Shown here piece after piece: positions 17,617 through 29,741 of a DNA stretch of 64,000 nt (the stretch's first letter is position 1; each line of letters starts with the position of its first letter). The notes under the pieces are model-generated. The model saw only the letters and a program-made list of their open reading frames with translations, had not been told where the DNA came from and ran no database searches. Both the position numbers and the translations under genes were made by a program. Source of the DNA: Modicisalibacter xianhensis. Lineage in GTDB: Bacteria > Pseudomonadota > Gammaproteobacteria > Pseudomonadales > Halomonadaceae. The stretch spans positions 1 to 64,000 of the forward strand of contig NZ_FOPY01000004.1 in assembly GCF_900113605.1 (NCBI RefSeq). The letters run 5' to 3'.

Positions 17617-18668
17617 CCAGCAAGAACAGCCACTTCCCAAACGCATGCCCCCTACCTGCGACGTCTGGCGACACGATACAACTCGCTCACGGCGGCGGTG
17701 GGCGCGCCATGGCACGCCTGATCAATTCGATCATCCGTCCGGCGTTCGACGACACGGAGCTCGACCGCCAACACGACGGCGCAACACTGATACTTGATGG
17801 CCCCCTGGCCTTCACCACCGATTCCTATGTAGTGCAGCCCTTCGTCTTCCCGGGTGGCGATATCGGCACGCTGGCCATCAACGGCACCGTAAACGACCTC
17901 GCCATGTGCGGCGCCCACCCGCTGTACTTGAGTGTTGGCCTGATTCTCGAAGAGGGCCTGTCCATCGAGTTGCTCCAACGCATCGTTGGCTCCATGCGCG
18001 CTGCAGCGACAGCAGCCGGCGTGCGTCTGGTGACTGGCGATACCAAGGTGGTCGACCGGGGCAAGGCGGACGGCATGTTCATCAACACGTCCGGTATCGG
18101 TCGACTCGTTTCACCGACACCGATTGGCCCGGCAAGTATCGCCCCAGGTGATGTCGTGATCCTGAGCGGCGATATTGGCCGTCACGGCATGGCGGTCATG
18201 GCCGCCCGCGAGGGTTTCGGTTTCGAGACGGTCATCGAGAGCGACTGCGCGCCCGTCGCTGATGCCGTGCTGGCACTGTTCGAGGCGGGTGTCGAGGTGC
18301 ACTGTCTGCGGGACCTCACCCGCGGAGGGCTCGCCAGTGCCCTGGTAGAGATCGCCGAAACCGCCAGACTCGCCATCAGTATTGACGAAGCCGCCGTTCC
18401 CGTCGCCGATCACGTCCTCGCAGCCTGCGAACTCCTCGGTCTCGACCCGTTCCACGTTGCAAATGAGGGCCGGTTCATAGCCATCGTACCAGCCGACCAA
18501 GTCGAACAGGCACGGGATATCTTGACGCAATATTCGTCGTCAAGCGGTGCTGTCGTCATTGGCAGGGTGTATGCAGGTAACGGCGGCGAAGTCACCTGCC
18601 GGGGCATCCTCGGCGTCGAACGTGCCATCGACATGCTGAGTGGTGAGCAATTGCCACGCATCTGCTGA
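17613..18668 (+). CDS. hypE: HypE carbamoyl-dehydratase
   Basis: A 351-residue HypE of the PurM/AIRS fold that dehydrates the carbamoyl group to cyanide on its C-terminal Cys. The chain ends in LPRIC, the required thiol. Other family marks are [10 protein letters not shown] near the N-terminus and [18 protein letters not shown]. It is the last gene of the operon, which therefore contains hypA, F, C, D and E but not hypB. About 180 bases of spacer follow before the next gene. Confidence 0.95.
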   Translation: MTSKNSHFPNACPLPATSGDTIQLAHGGGGRAMARLINSIIRPAFDDTELDRQHDGATLILDGPLAFTTDSYVVQPFVFPGGDIGTLAINGTVNDLAMCGAHPLYLSVGLILEEGLSIELLQRIVGSMRAAATAAGVRLVTGDTKVVDRGKADGMFINTSGIGRLVSPTPIGPASIAPGDVVILSGDIGRHGMAVMAAREGFGFETVIESDCAPVADAVLALFEAGVEVHCLRDLTRGGLASALVEIAETARLAISIDEAAVPVADHVLAACELLGLDPFHVANEGRFIAIVPADQVEQARDILTQYSSSSGAVVIGRVYAGNGGEVTCRGILGVERAIDMLSGEQLPRIC

Positions 18669-18846
18669 TGGCAGGCTCTGGTCCTAGTCCTGGTCAATTC
18701 AAAACGAAAAATGTAATCGGGATGAAATGAAGCGTAACAGCTTCTATAGTGATGTTGGCCAGCGTGGAGTAACCGCCTGGCAACTCGTTGTTACGAGTGA
18801 TAGAGCCGAAAAAGGCCACAAGGATGGAACTGAAGGGAGACCATGG

Positions 18847-19008
18847 ATGAAATCGATAACATTGCTTTTCATACTTTTTGCCGGTACTGCATTCGGGATT
18901 CTTTCCCTGAATACGCAGGAATCGTTTGACCCCAAGGAGTGGAGCCTGCAATCCCAGTTGCGTCACGAATCCAGCCAAGAGCGTGAAGGCTGGGGCGGAC
19001 CAGGCTGA
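18847..19008 (+). CDS. Small single-span membrane protein, 53 aa
   Basis: The protein reads MKSITLLFILFAGTAFGILS, then a polar tail of about 33 residues rich in Glu, Gln and Ser and ending EGWGGPG. GAAGGGAGA at 18832-18840 is a strong ribosome-binding site for the ATG at 18847; an ATG at 18843 is out of frame. The layout repeats that of the 49- and 52-aa proteins on the other side of the hydrogenase operon. The family is not recognised. A GC-rich hairpin follows at 19039. Confidence 0.6.
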   Translation: MKSITLLFILFAGTAFGILSLNTQESFDPKEWSLQSQLRHESSQEREGWGGPG

Positions 19009-19038
19009 ATCGGCAGTATTATAATCCATAACCTGTAA

Positions 19039-19062
19039 GAAGCCGCCCTTCCTGGCGGCTTC
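19039..19062 (+). terminator. Hairpin after the 53-aa gene
   Basis: GAAGCCGCC-CTTCCT-GGCGGCTTC, followed by TGTCATT. The stem is strong but the T-run is weak; a terminator is likely from its place 30 bases after the stop codon. Confidence 0.65.
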
Positions 19063-19109
19063 TGTCATTACCAGGAAGCAGTAGACAGACAATCGCTGTG
19101 GGCAGTAAT

Positions 19110-19123
19110 TTAACCTAGATCAA
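19110..19123 (+). promoter_or_regulatory. FNR-like site upstream of small RNA 1
   Basis: TTAAC-CTAG-ATCAA matches eight of ten positions of TTGAT-N4-ATCAA. It lies centred about 73 bases before the predicted start of the small RNA at 19190. The half-site ATCAA is perfect. Binding is uncertain. Confidence 0.35.
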
Positions 19124-19153
19124 ACCCTGTTTCTTTTCTACACATTTTCCTTT

Positions 19154-19182
19154 TTGCAATCACCAGGCCCTCTCACTAGTCT
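19154..19182 (+). promoter_or_regulatory. Promoter of small RNA 1
   Basis: TTGCAA at 19154-19159 and TAGTCT at 19177-19182, spaced by 17 bases, form a good sigma-70 type promoter. Transcription should start near 19189-19190. Confidence 0.55.
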
Positions 19183-19189
19183 TAGGGGC

Positions 19190-19376
19190 ACGGTAAGCAG
19201 CGGCCAAGGAGAGGTCGCCAGTTCATGGAAGAGCGCGGTCAGGATGACCGAGACTTGGGAAAGAAGGCAACGACGGCAGGACGCCACTGATGCCAAGGAT
19301 CCCGAATAGCTTACCCTTTCGCAGAGCGTGATTCTGCTCCAGCCCGGTCCTCTCCCATTGAGGCCGGGCTTAGTTT
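19190..19376 (+). ncRNA. Csr/Rsm-type small RNA candidate 1 (CsrA-titrating)
   Basis: Between the promoter at 19154 and a strong terminator lies an untranslated stretch with six GGA motifs (19208, 19227, 19242, 19258, 19279, 19297). Some sit in hairpin loops: CGGTCA-GGA-TGACCG is a perfect stem with GGA in the loop, and GGC-AGGAC-GCC is another. This is the layout of the RsmY/RsmZ/CsrB/CsrC RNAs, which bind and sequester CsrA (RsmA). The terminator is AGCCCGG (19341-19347) paired with CCGGGCT (19364-19370), then TAGTTT. A possible 21-codon ORF from 19225 has no family features. No classical GacA palindrome is evident upstream. The identification is by motif layout. Confidence 0.75.
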
Positions 19377-19393
19377 ATGTGCATTGGGTGCAC

Positions 19394-20071
19394 TCACCCT
19401 CTTGATGTCGAATCCTTCCAGGCAAGAGCCTCACCAGCGTCCATGAGCGTCAATTGCCGGGTATGAAAGGCTCCGGTATCGATGTACAGCACATTTCCCA
19501 GGCGCACGGGGTACAAAACGATGGTATGGCCGACGATCACGAGATCGATACCCGATACCGGCGTCTCGTCGTGACACTGTATTCGTGTTCGTCCCCAGAG
19601 TATATCGTGCCGATGTCTTGTGCCTTGCGTCTCTATCATTGACCAAGCGGCTGGGGGCTCGGCGTGGACCATACCGATACGGTAGCCGTTCACTTCGACC
19701 TCACGTGCATAAGGCAAACGCTCCAGCGCCTGGATCAGGCGATGCCTGACATCGTCCCGATCGTAGCATTCGATCCACTCCCCACCATTCATCAGCCACA
19801 GACGCCAGTCCCTGCCGCCTTCTACCAAGGCCTGATACGCCAGCATTTCGTGATTGCCACGCACCCCGTGAAACCAGGGTTCGAATGCCAGCGACAAACA
19901 GGCCAGGCTATCAGGACCTCGATCGATCAAATCACCGACACAGAACAGCCGGTCCTTGTCACGATCGAATCCCACGCGCGCCAACGCGGCCTGAAGTAGC
20001 GCCAGTTGGCCATGAAGATCACCCACGAAAAAATCGCGTCCCTGCCTGTTGGCATCGTGCTTCCAGATCAT
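19394..20071 (-). CDS. PP2A-like metallophosphoesterase (serine/threonine phosphatase type)
   Basis: A 225-residue calcineurin-like phosphoesterase with the family signatures in order: GDLHGQ (residue 17 on), VGDLIDRGPDS, and RGNHE, plus late GHT and a histidine in MVHAEPP. It resembles the bacterial PrpA/PrpB and bis(5'-nucleosyl)-tetraphosphatase-type enzymes. The start at 20071 has AGGAGGG at the right distance; an ATG 18 bases upstream does not. It is cytoplasmic by sequence and is transcribed alone, convergent with small RNA 1. The natural substrate cannot be told. Confidence 0.85.
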   Translation of the reverse strand: MIWKHDANRQGRDFFVGDLHGQLALLQAALARVGFDRDKDRLFCVGDLIDRGPDSLACLSLAFEPWFHGVRGNHEMLAYQALVEGGRDWRLWLMNGGEWIECYDRDDVRHRLIQALERLPYAREVEVNGYRIGMVHAEPPAAWSMIETQGTRHRHDILWGRTRIQCHDETPVSGIDLVIVGHTIVLYPVRLGNVLYIDTGAFHTRQLTLMDAGEALAWKDSTSRG

Positions 20072-20309
20072 GCGCCCTCCTTGAAACAAGGTCTGCAGAA
20101 GGCAGTTGACTGTTACCGATCGCCTGAGGCACCGCTTTCAGCCACCGTTACAGGACAAGGCTAGGCCAAGCGTTATACACGGACCTACCCTTGATCAAGG
20201 CTCTGTTAGCCAAGTGACGATTTTCCTTTGCGGTATCACTGCCTGACCAAGTGCTGCTCATTCTCCCTCATGAATCTCGGTATGAAATGGACAAACCTGT
20301 GCGGCAAGT

Positions 20310-20323
20310 TTGATGCCGATCAA
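20310..20323 (+). promoter_or_regulatory. Perfect FNR/ANR box before the alcohol dehydrogenase
   Basis: TTGAT-GCCG-ATCAA matches the consensus at all ten positions. With the box at -41.5 the start would be near 20358, and TACATA at 20343-20348 or CATACT at 20345-20350 is a fitting -10. It lies in the 326-base spacer between the divergent phosphoesterase and the dehydrogenase; nothing else is seen there. Confidence 0.8.
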
Positions 20324-20397
20324 TCCCTGTATGGGCCGGTCCTACATACTTAAGGAAACATCCCCCAATGCCGCTGCGCGGCAGGAGAGTCCGGATC

Positions 20398-21426
20398 ATG
20401 AAAGCACTTGTCTACGAAGGGGTGGGGAAAAAGCACTGGAAGGACAAGTCCCGTCCCGGTATCGAAAAACCCACGGATGCCATCGTACGGATAACGCACA
20501 CCACCATTTGCGGGACCGATCTGCACATTCTCAAGGGCGATGTCCCCGCGGTCGAAGCTGGGCGTACATTGGGTCACGAAGGCATTGGCATCGTCGAGGA
20601 AACAGGCGATAGCGTCAGCAGCCTGAAGCCAGGCGATCAGGTGCTGATCTCCTGTATCACCTCCTGTGGCCACTGCGACTACTGCAAGCAGGGCATGTAT
20701 GCGCATTGCCGCGATGGCGGCTGGATTCTGGGTCACAGGATCGACGGCACTCAGGCCGAGTTCGTGCGTATCCCTCACGCCGACAATAGCCTGTACCGCT
20801 TGCCTCCGGGGCTTGACCCCGCCGCCGCGTTGATGCTGAGCGACATCCTGCCGACCGGGCACGAGATCGGTGCGCTCAATGGCGAGGTCAAGCTCGGCGA
20901 CACTATAGCCATCGTCGGCGCCGGCCCCATCGGCCTGGCAGCCTTGCTCACGTCTCGATTCTATTCACCGGCCCGCATCATCATGGTCGACCCCGACGAG
21001 AACCGACTGGCCGTGGCGCGCCAGTTAGGCGCGACCGATACTGTCAGTACCGATCCGGTCGATACGATAATGAAGCTCACCGATGGCGAAGGTGTCGATG
21101 TGGCCATGGAGGCAGTAGGTATCCCCGAGTCGTTCGATACCTGCCAGCGCATCCTGCGTCCCGGCGGCAGGCTCGCCAACATCGGAGTGCACGGCCGTAG
21201 CGTCGAGTTCCGGATCGAGGATCTATGGATCAAGAATGTCACGCTACGTACCGGACTGGTGAACACCAATACCATTCCCGTGTTGATGCGTTTTCTCCAA
21301 GCCGGAGGCATCGAGGCGGAAAGTTTGATCACGCACCGCTTCGCCCTGGGCGACATCGAGCAAGCCTATGATGTGTTCGCGCGCGCCGCTTCGGAAAAAG
21401 CCATCAAGATGCTGCTGACGGCCTGA
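20398..21426 (+). CDS. Zinc-dependent alcohol dehydrogenase
   Basis: A 342-residue medium-chain dehydrogenase. Catalytic zinc ligands are seen in TICGTDLH and LGHEGIG; the structural zinc loop is CGHCDYCKQGMYAHC; the NAD(P) fold has IVGAGPIGLAALL. It is close to the secondary-alcohol or threonine-dehydrogenase-like group (GTDLHILKGD). CAGGAGA lies before the ATG at 20398. The FNR box predicts expression at low oxygen, suiting a role in fermentative redox balance; the actual alcohol is not known. A hairpin follows at 21433. Confidence 0.88.
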   Translation: MKALVYEGVGKKHWKDKSRPGIEKPTDAIVRITHTTICGTDLHILKGDVPAVEAGRTLGHEGIGIVEETGDSVSSLKPGDQVLISCITSCGHCDYCKQGMYAHCRDGGWILGHRIDGTQAEFVRIPHADNSLYRLPPGLDPAAALMLSDILPTGHEIGALNGEVKLGDTIAIVGAGPIGLAALLTSRFYSPARIIMVDPDENRLAVARQLGATDTVSTDPVDTIMKLTDGEGVDVAMEAVGIPESFDTCQRILRPGGRLANIGVHGRSVEFRIEDLWIKNVTLRTGLVNTNTIPVLMRFLQAGGIEAESLITHRFALGDIEQAYDVFARAASEKAIKMLLTA

Positions 21427-21432
21427 AGGTGA

Positions 21433-21466
21433 ATCGGCCTGAACTCAGCGATTGGTTCAGGCCGAT
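21433..21466 (+). terminator. Hairpin after the alcohol dehydrogenase
   Basis: ATCGGCCTGAA (21433-21443) pairs perfectly with TTCAGGCCGAT (21456-21466). No clear T-run follows, so it may act as a weak terminator or an mRNA-stabilising hairpin. Confidence 0.6.
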
Positions 21467-21491
21467 GCTTCAAACACAAAACGGAACTGGG

Positions 21492-21524
21492 CTAATCGAT
21501 TAGCGGATAACGTTTAACGTTATC
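21492..21524. promoter_or_regulatory. Two adjacent palindromes upstream of the PHA/N-ATPase run
   Basis: CTAATCGATTAG (21492-21503) and GATAACGTT-T-AACGTTATC (21506-21524) are both perfect inverted repeats, two bases apart, about 100 bases before the phasin gene. They look like operator sites for a dimeric regulator. No known binding consensus was recognised. Confidence 0.6.
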
Positions 21525-21625
21525 TCACTAAACGAAAAATGATGCTCGTCAAATACCCGATCGGTAAACAATGCAGGGAAACAGAAGAGTCCTATACTTC
21601 TTTTCTTCACTGGGAGGATGAAACG

Positions 21626-21985
21626 ATGACAACGTTAGAATTGCCCATGACCGCCTTGAAAACAACCAATACCGATAACCTTTTTACATGGTGGTACCAG
21701 CCCTGGATGGAGTCCACCAATTCGGCAGTCAAGCTACAACGCATCTGGCTGGAAACGCTCAACGATGCACTACGCCATGAATTCGAATTCTTTTCGACGA
21801 TGGCGACATCGTATAGCAAGCTCACCCATTGCATGATGGGGCTTGGAGGGCCTCAGACCCCGGAGTCGATGGCGTCCTGCTACCATGAAATCGCTGGCGA
21901 CATGACCGAAGCCACATTGAAGCGCATGCGCAAGGTCTCGGAACTCAGCGATGATTTCAGGGAGCGTATCTGGTGCGAGATCTGA
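21626..21985 (+). CDS. Phasin-like PHA granule protein
   Basis: A 119-residue, mostly helical protein starting MTTLELPMTALKTTNTDNLF, with WWYQPWMESTNSAVKLQRIW and EFEFFSTMATSYSKLTHCM. This fits phasin-like proteins that coat polyhydroxyalkanoate granules. TGGGAGG at 21611-21617 fixes the start at 21626; the open frame upstream to 21539 is not used. It is the first gene of a co-directional run that includes PhaC two genes on. The family call rests on helical layout and context and not on a catalytic motif. Confidence 0.65.
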   Translation: MTTLELPMTALKTTNTDNLFTWWYQPWMESTNSAVKLQRIWLETLNDALRHEFEFFSTMATSYSKLTHCMMGLGGPQTPESMASCYHEIAGDMTEATLKRMRKVSELSDDFRERIWCEI

Positions 21986-22035
21986 AAGCTCGATTTGTTT
22001 AGCGCAGCCTCGCCAACCAAGGGATGGAACGGGCC

Positions 22036-22494
22036 ATGGCAGTTGAGACCATTCAGGACGTGCTGGAACTGACCCGACAACTGCATGCCAACCTGGCCAA
22101 TATGCTTGGGCGCGCCTCCAGGGAGGCACAGCAGGAAAGGCTGCGCATGCTGCTTGACTACCTATCCCTGCATGAACGGGAACTCAGCCGCGTCGTGGCA
22201 TTGAGCGAGGACGATGCCCAGGCAGCCAGCATTCATACCTGGTGCACCGACTATTTCGACAAGCACCCCTTTGACCCAGAAGCTCTCGAGCGGATCGATT
22301 ATGCCAATATGAGCACGGTCGGCGTCATGCGCTCATTATTGGCGATACATGACCGTATTATTGATCTGTATCGCTACTTGGCAACGCACGCTGAAGTACC
22401 GTCTGTCGAGGAACTACTGAACAGCCTCCTCGCTCTGGAGCAGCATGAAGCCATGCGAATGGTACGTGACGCAGAAGAGTTGGAGGATCTTTAA
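22036..22494 (+). CDS. Helical protein of unknown function in the PHA cluster
   Basis: About 152 residues, predicted nearly all alpha-helical (MAVETIQDVLELTRQLHANL, then QERLRMLLDYLSLHERELSRVV, and LLALEQHEAMRMVRDAEELEDL). The pattern of E and H in paired helices (LHERE, EQHEAM) recalls ferritin-like or hemerythrin-like four-helix bundles, but a full metal site cannot be assigned. The ATG at 22024 is an alternative start; neither has an ideal ribosome-binding site. It lies between the phasin and PhaC genes. I do not recognise the family. Confidence 0.6.
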   Translation: MAVETIQDVLELTRQLHANLANMLGRASREAQQERLRMLLDYLSLHERELSRVVALSEDDAQAASIHTWCTDYFDKHPFDPEALERIDYANMSTVGVMRSLLAIHDRIIDLYRYLATHAEVPSVEELLNSLLALEQHEAMRMVRDAEELEDL

Positions 22495-22515
22495 CTGGCT
22501 TCGAGGGCATCCTCC

Positions 22516-24243
22516 ATGCTTTTTGACGATACCCAGCACGCTAGCCTGGACAAGTTCGTACGTGCCTCGTTGGCAAAGCTGACCCTGGGCATTTCGCCTT
22601 CCTCTGTCATGCTGACATATATGGACTGGCTATCCAGCATGGCCCTGTCACCCGGCACCCAGGCACATCTGGTTCAAAAAGCTCTCAAGAAACAACTGCG
22701 CTTGGCGCACTGGGCCAGCCATTCGGCCTTCGATCCCGATGCTACGCCCTGCATCGAGCCCTTGCCTCAGGACCGCCGTTTCCGCGATCCGGCCTGGCGA
22801 CGCTTTCCCTACAATGTCATTTATCAGGGATTCCTACTGCAGCAGCAGTGGTGGCACAACGCCACCACCGGCCTGCGCGGGCTTTCGCCTCACCATGAGC
22901 AGGCCATCGAATTCGGGGCCCGCCAATGGCTCGACGTGCTATCGCCGTCCAACTACCTGCCCACCAACCCTGTAGTGATCGAGCGAACGTTGACCAGTGG
23001 CGGACTCAACCTGCTCCATGGCATGCAGCACTGGTGGGAAGACGTGCAAAGCCAGTGCATCGGCAAGAAACCGGCCGGTGCCGACGATTACGTCGTGGGC
23101 CGCGATGTCGCGGTGACGTCCGGCAAGGTCATCTATCGCAACCACCTGATCGAGCTGATCCAGTACGCGCCGACGACCGAGAGCGTCCGCGCGATGCCTT
23201 TATTGATCGTGCCGGCGTGGATCATGAAGTACTACATTCTCGACCTGTCGCCGCACAACTCGCTGGTCAGGTATCTGGTCGAGCAAGGGCATAGCGTGTT
23301 CATGATCTCCTGGCGCAACCCGACGGAAGACGACCGCGATCTCGGCATGGACGATTACCGACGCCAAGGGATCTTGGACAGCATCGAGGTCATCAGTCGC
23401 CTCATACCCGATCAGAAGATCCATACTGTCGGCTATTGCCTGGGCGGCACGCTATTGTCCATCACCGCCTCGGCCATGGCCCGCGATAGGGACGACCGAC
23501 TCGCATCGATCACCCTGTTCGCGGCCCAGACGGATTTTCGCGAGGCCGGCGAACTGATGCTGTTTGTCGATGACAAGCAGCTTGCTTTCCTCGAGGATCT
23601 CATGTGGGCTCAGGGGATGCTCGATACCAAGCAGATGGCAGGCGCTTTCCAGATCCTGCGCTCCAACGATCTTATCTGGTCGCGGGTCGTCAACGAGTAC
23701 CTGTTGGCCACGCGTCAGCCAATGAACGATCTGATGGCCTGGAATGCCGATGCGACGCGCATGCCCTACCGCATGCATTCCGAATACCTGCGCCAGCTCT
23801 TTCTTAACAACGATTTTGCAGAAGGCCGTTTCCGGGTGGACGATCGTCCCGTGACCTTCAGCGATATACAGATGCCGATTTTCTGTGTCGGTACCGAGTG
23901 GGATCATGTCGCTCCCTGGCGCTCAACCTACAAGTTGCACCTGCTCTCCGATGCTCCCGAGGTCACTTTTCTGTTGACCAATGGCGGACACAATGCAGGC
24001 ATCGTCAGCCCGCCGGATCATCCGCGTCGCCACTACCGCATGGCCACCGCTCGAGATGGCGATGTCTATATCGATCCTGATGCCTGGCTGGAACGCACAC
24101 CAACCCACCCCGGTTCCTGGTGGCCTGCCTGGCAGTCTTGGCTGGCAGAGAAATCGGGGCCACATGTCGCTGCACCGACAGTCGGCTCTGTTGACTATCC
24201 GCCGCTCGACGACGCACCAGGCAGCTATGTACGGCAAGCATGA
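22516..24243 (+). CDS. phaC: Poly(3-hydroxyalkanoate) synthase
   Basis: A 575-residue PHA polymerase that joins hydroxyacyl-CoA units at the granule surface. The lipase-like box is GYCLGG with the catalytic Cys at about residue 311. The catalytic Asp is in TEWDHVAPW and the His in NGGHNAGIVSPP. The N-terminal domain (RRFPYNVIYQGFLLQQQWWHNATT) is that of class I/II enzymes, and the length suits class I. GAGGG precedes the ATG. It is followed by an unusual partner set: a DksA-like protein, FtsH and the N-ATPase. Confidence 0.93.
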   Translation: MLFDDTQHASLDKFVRASLAKLTLGISPSSVMLTYMDWLSSMALSPGTQAHLVQKALKKQLRLAHWASHSAFDPDATPCIEPLPQDRRFRDPAWRRFPYNVIYQGFLLQQQWWHNATTGLRGLSPHHEQAIEFGARQWLDVLSPSNYLPTNPVVIERTLTSGGLNLLHGMQHWWEDVQSQCIGKKPAGADDYVVGRDVAVTSGKVIYRNHLIELIQYAPTTESVRAMPLLIVPAWIMKYYILDLSPHNSLVRYLVEQGHSVFMISWRNPTEDDRDLGMDDYRRQGILDSIEVISRLIPDQKIHTVGYCLGGTLLSITASAMARDRDDRLASITLFAAQTDFREAGELMLFVDDKQLAFLEDLMWAQGMLDTKQMAGAFQILRSNDLIWSRVVNEYLLATRQPMNDLMAWNADATRMPYRMHSEYLRQLFLNNDFAEGRFRVDDRPVTFSDIQMPIFCVGTEWDHVAPWRSTYKLHLLSDAPEVTFLLTNGGHNAGIVSPPDHPRRHYRMATARDGDVYIDPDAWLERTPTHPGSWWPAWQSWLAEKSGPHVAAPTVGSVDYPPLDDAPGSYVRQA

Positions 24244-24325
24244 GTCGACGTGACCTGCGTCAAGAACATTGTGTCTTATATGCCGTTAAATGGTATCGAT
24301 CCTGAACCGACATGTCGGGTGAATC

Positions 24326-24652
24326 ATGGCAACACAAGCGCGAAAGGCCAAACTGGAAGAGCTGCGTGCCGACCTTCTGGCACGCATTGACCGTTACCAG
24401 GACCACCAGCACCGTGCCAGTGGTGCCCTGGACAAGGATCTCGAAGAACAAGCGCTGGAAACTCAGAACGACGAAGTGGTCGACCGGCTCGAGCAGGAAG
24501 CCAAGGAAGAGTTGGCCCAGGTCGACCGTGCCTTGGCGCGTATCGATGCTCAGGTGGGTGATCGCTGCGAGGAATGTGGCGACCCGATTGCCGCCGAGCG
24601 ACTGGCTGCCCTTCCCTACACGACCCGCTGCAAGGATTGCGCCGATCATTAG
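24326..24652 (+). CDS. DksA/TraR-family zinc-finger protein
   Basis: A 108-residue protein with an N-terminal helical part (residues 5-75, no long DksA-type Asp-Asp tip evident) and a C-terminal C4 zinc finger, CEEC-x17-CKDC. It is shorter than DksA (about 150) and resembles the short TraR/YbiI/DksA2-type proteins that bind the RNA polymerase secondary channel. The context, between PhaC and FtsH, suggests a stress-linked regulator. The exact effect on transcription is unknown. Confidence 0.8.
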   Translation: MATQARKAKLEELRADLLARIDRYQDHQHRASGALDKDLEEQALETQNDEVVDRLEQEAKEELAQVDRALARIDAQVGDRCEECGDPIAAERLAALPYTTRCKDCADH

Positions 24653-24705
24653 GGCAAACGGTCTATCCTCCGCTTTCGCCTTGCGACAACGTCAGGGAGG
24701 TCAGC

Positions 24706-28459
<3,754 letters not shown>

Positions 28460-28470
<11 letters not shown>

Positions 28471-28741
28471 GCCTGAGCGCAATCATGTTCACGATGCGGC
28501 TCGCCGTGCCGCGGAGCGTGCCCGTAAAGGCAGAGACGATCCCGAACCTTCGTTGGCCAGGCGCCTGGGCCAGATCGGCGTGCTGGGATGGGCCATCGTC
28601 ATTCCGCTGCTACTGGGCCTGTTGTTGGGACGCTGGCTGGATCGCCTGCTGGAAACGGGCGTGCTGTTTGCTGCGGCCCTGTTATGTGTCGGTGCCGTAA
28701 TCGGCCTGTGGTCGGCCTGGCGCTGGATGCACCGTCAATGA
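28460..28741 (+). CDS. atpQ: N-type ATPase AtpQ membrane protein
   Basis: A 93-residue protein with a charged N-terminus (residues 1-36, RRAAERARKGRDDPE) and two membrane helices (WAIVIPLLLGLLLGRWL and LFAAALLCVGAVIGLW). It corresponds to AtpQ, the AtpI-like small protein unique to N-ATPase operons, and lies in the expected slot after atpC. Its job is probably in assembly of the membrane rotor. The start overlaps atpC by 11 bases. Confidence 0.85.
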
Positions 28742-28778
28742 GATGCATCAAGGACATCGGTACGAGGAGGCTTGTGGC

Positions 28779-29048
28779 ATGAACCTGATCGGACAAGGTG
28801 CAGCGGGTTTGGTCCTGGGTCTGGCAGGCGGGTTCGTTCACTTCCTGTCGCTGGCCTGGAACCTGGAGTTGTTTCTGGGCGGCAGGACATGGCAAGCCCT
28901 GGGGCTACAGGGACTGCGTCTGGCATTGACAGTCGCCCTGCTGGCCGGCTTGGCCCATTGGGGCCTGTTTGCCGTCCTGGCCGGCCTGGCCGGCTTGCTG
29001 GCATCACGCCACTTGGCGCTACGCACCCGCAAGGCGGTCGCATCATGA
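28779..29048 (+). CDS. atpR: N-type ATPase AtpR membrane protein
   Basis: An 89-residue hydrophobic protein (MNLIGQGAAGLVLGLAGGFV) with about three membrane helices. It is AtpR by position and by its LALTVALLAGLAHWG-type helices. GAGGAGG at 28764-28770 sets the start at 28779. AtpR is specific to N-ATPases and thought to help the c-ring or the a subunit. Confidence 0.85.
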   Translation: MNLIGQGAAGLVLGLAGGFVHFLSLAWNLELFLGGRTWQALGLQGLRLALTVALLAGLAHWGLFAVLAGLAGLLASRHLALRTRKAVAS

Positions 29049-29740
29049 ACGAATCTCCACTGCTTACGCCTACCCTGTTTCATGCCGGCCCGGTCCCCAT
29101 CAGTGGCGCAGTCGTGGTGACATGGCTGCTGGTTGCGGTGATCACCACGGCCAGTTGGGCGCTGACCCGACATCTCTCGCTGCGTCCCGGTAAAGCCCAG
29201 TGCGTACTCGAATTGTTCGTCGAGACACTCGACAATCAGATTCGCGACACCATGCAGGTGCAGCCCGAACCCTATCGGGCCCTGATCGGCACCCTGTTTC
29301 TCTATATTCTTGCCGCCAACTGGTCGTCGCTGGTTCCCGGCATAGAACCACCAACGGCACGTCTGGAAACCGATATCGTGCTGGCCATGATCGTGCTGCT
29401 GGCCAGTATCGGTTACGGCGTGGCAACTCGTGGCGTCAGGGGCTACCTGCGCACCTTCGCCGAGCCGAGCTGGGTAATGATTCCCTTGAATCTCGTCGAA
29501 CAGCTCACGCGCACGTTCTCGTTGATCGTGAGGTTGTTCGGCAATGTCATGAGCGGTGTATTCGTGCTGGGCATCACCTTGTCACTGGCCGGACTGCTGG
29601 TGCCGATCCCATTCATGGCGCTGGACTTGCTGACCGGTGCCATCCAGGCCTACATCTTCAGCGTCCTCGCCATGGTGTTTCTGGGTGCCGCCGTAGAGGC
29701 CCACCCAACACCCAAAACATTGGAAAACAAGGAGCCTTGA
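29045..29740 (+). CDS. atpB: N-type ATPase a subunit
   Basis: A 231-residue integral membrane a subunit. The essential arginine is in SLIVRLFGNVMSG, and the last helix region is QAYIFSVLAMVFLGAA. Five or more membrane helices are visible. It forms the ion half-channels against the c-ring. ATGA overlap with atpR. Confidence 0.92.
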   Translation: MNESPLLTPTLFHAGPVPISGAVVVTWLLVAVITTASWALTRHLSLRPGKAQCVLELFVETLDNQIRDTMQVQPEPYRALIGTLFLYILAANWSSLVPGIEPPTARLETDIVLAMIVLLASIGYGVATRGVRGYLRTFAEPSWVMIPLNLVEQLTRTFSLIVRLFGNVMSGVFVLGITLSLAGLLVPIPFMALDLLTGAIQAYIFSVLAMVFLGAAVEAHPTPKTLENKEP

Positions 29741-29741
29741 G

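Noticed and set aside
19225-19290. 21-codon ORF in small RNA 1
   Set aside because: Too short, no family resemblance; the GGA motifs and hairpins account for the sequence.
20180-20200. TTGATCAA palindrome as FNR site
   Set aside because: The two halves touch without the N4 spacer; the true box lies at 20310.
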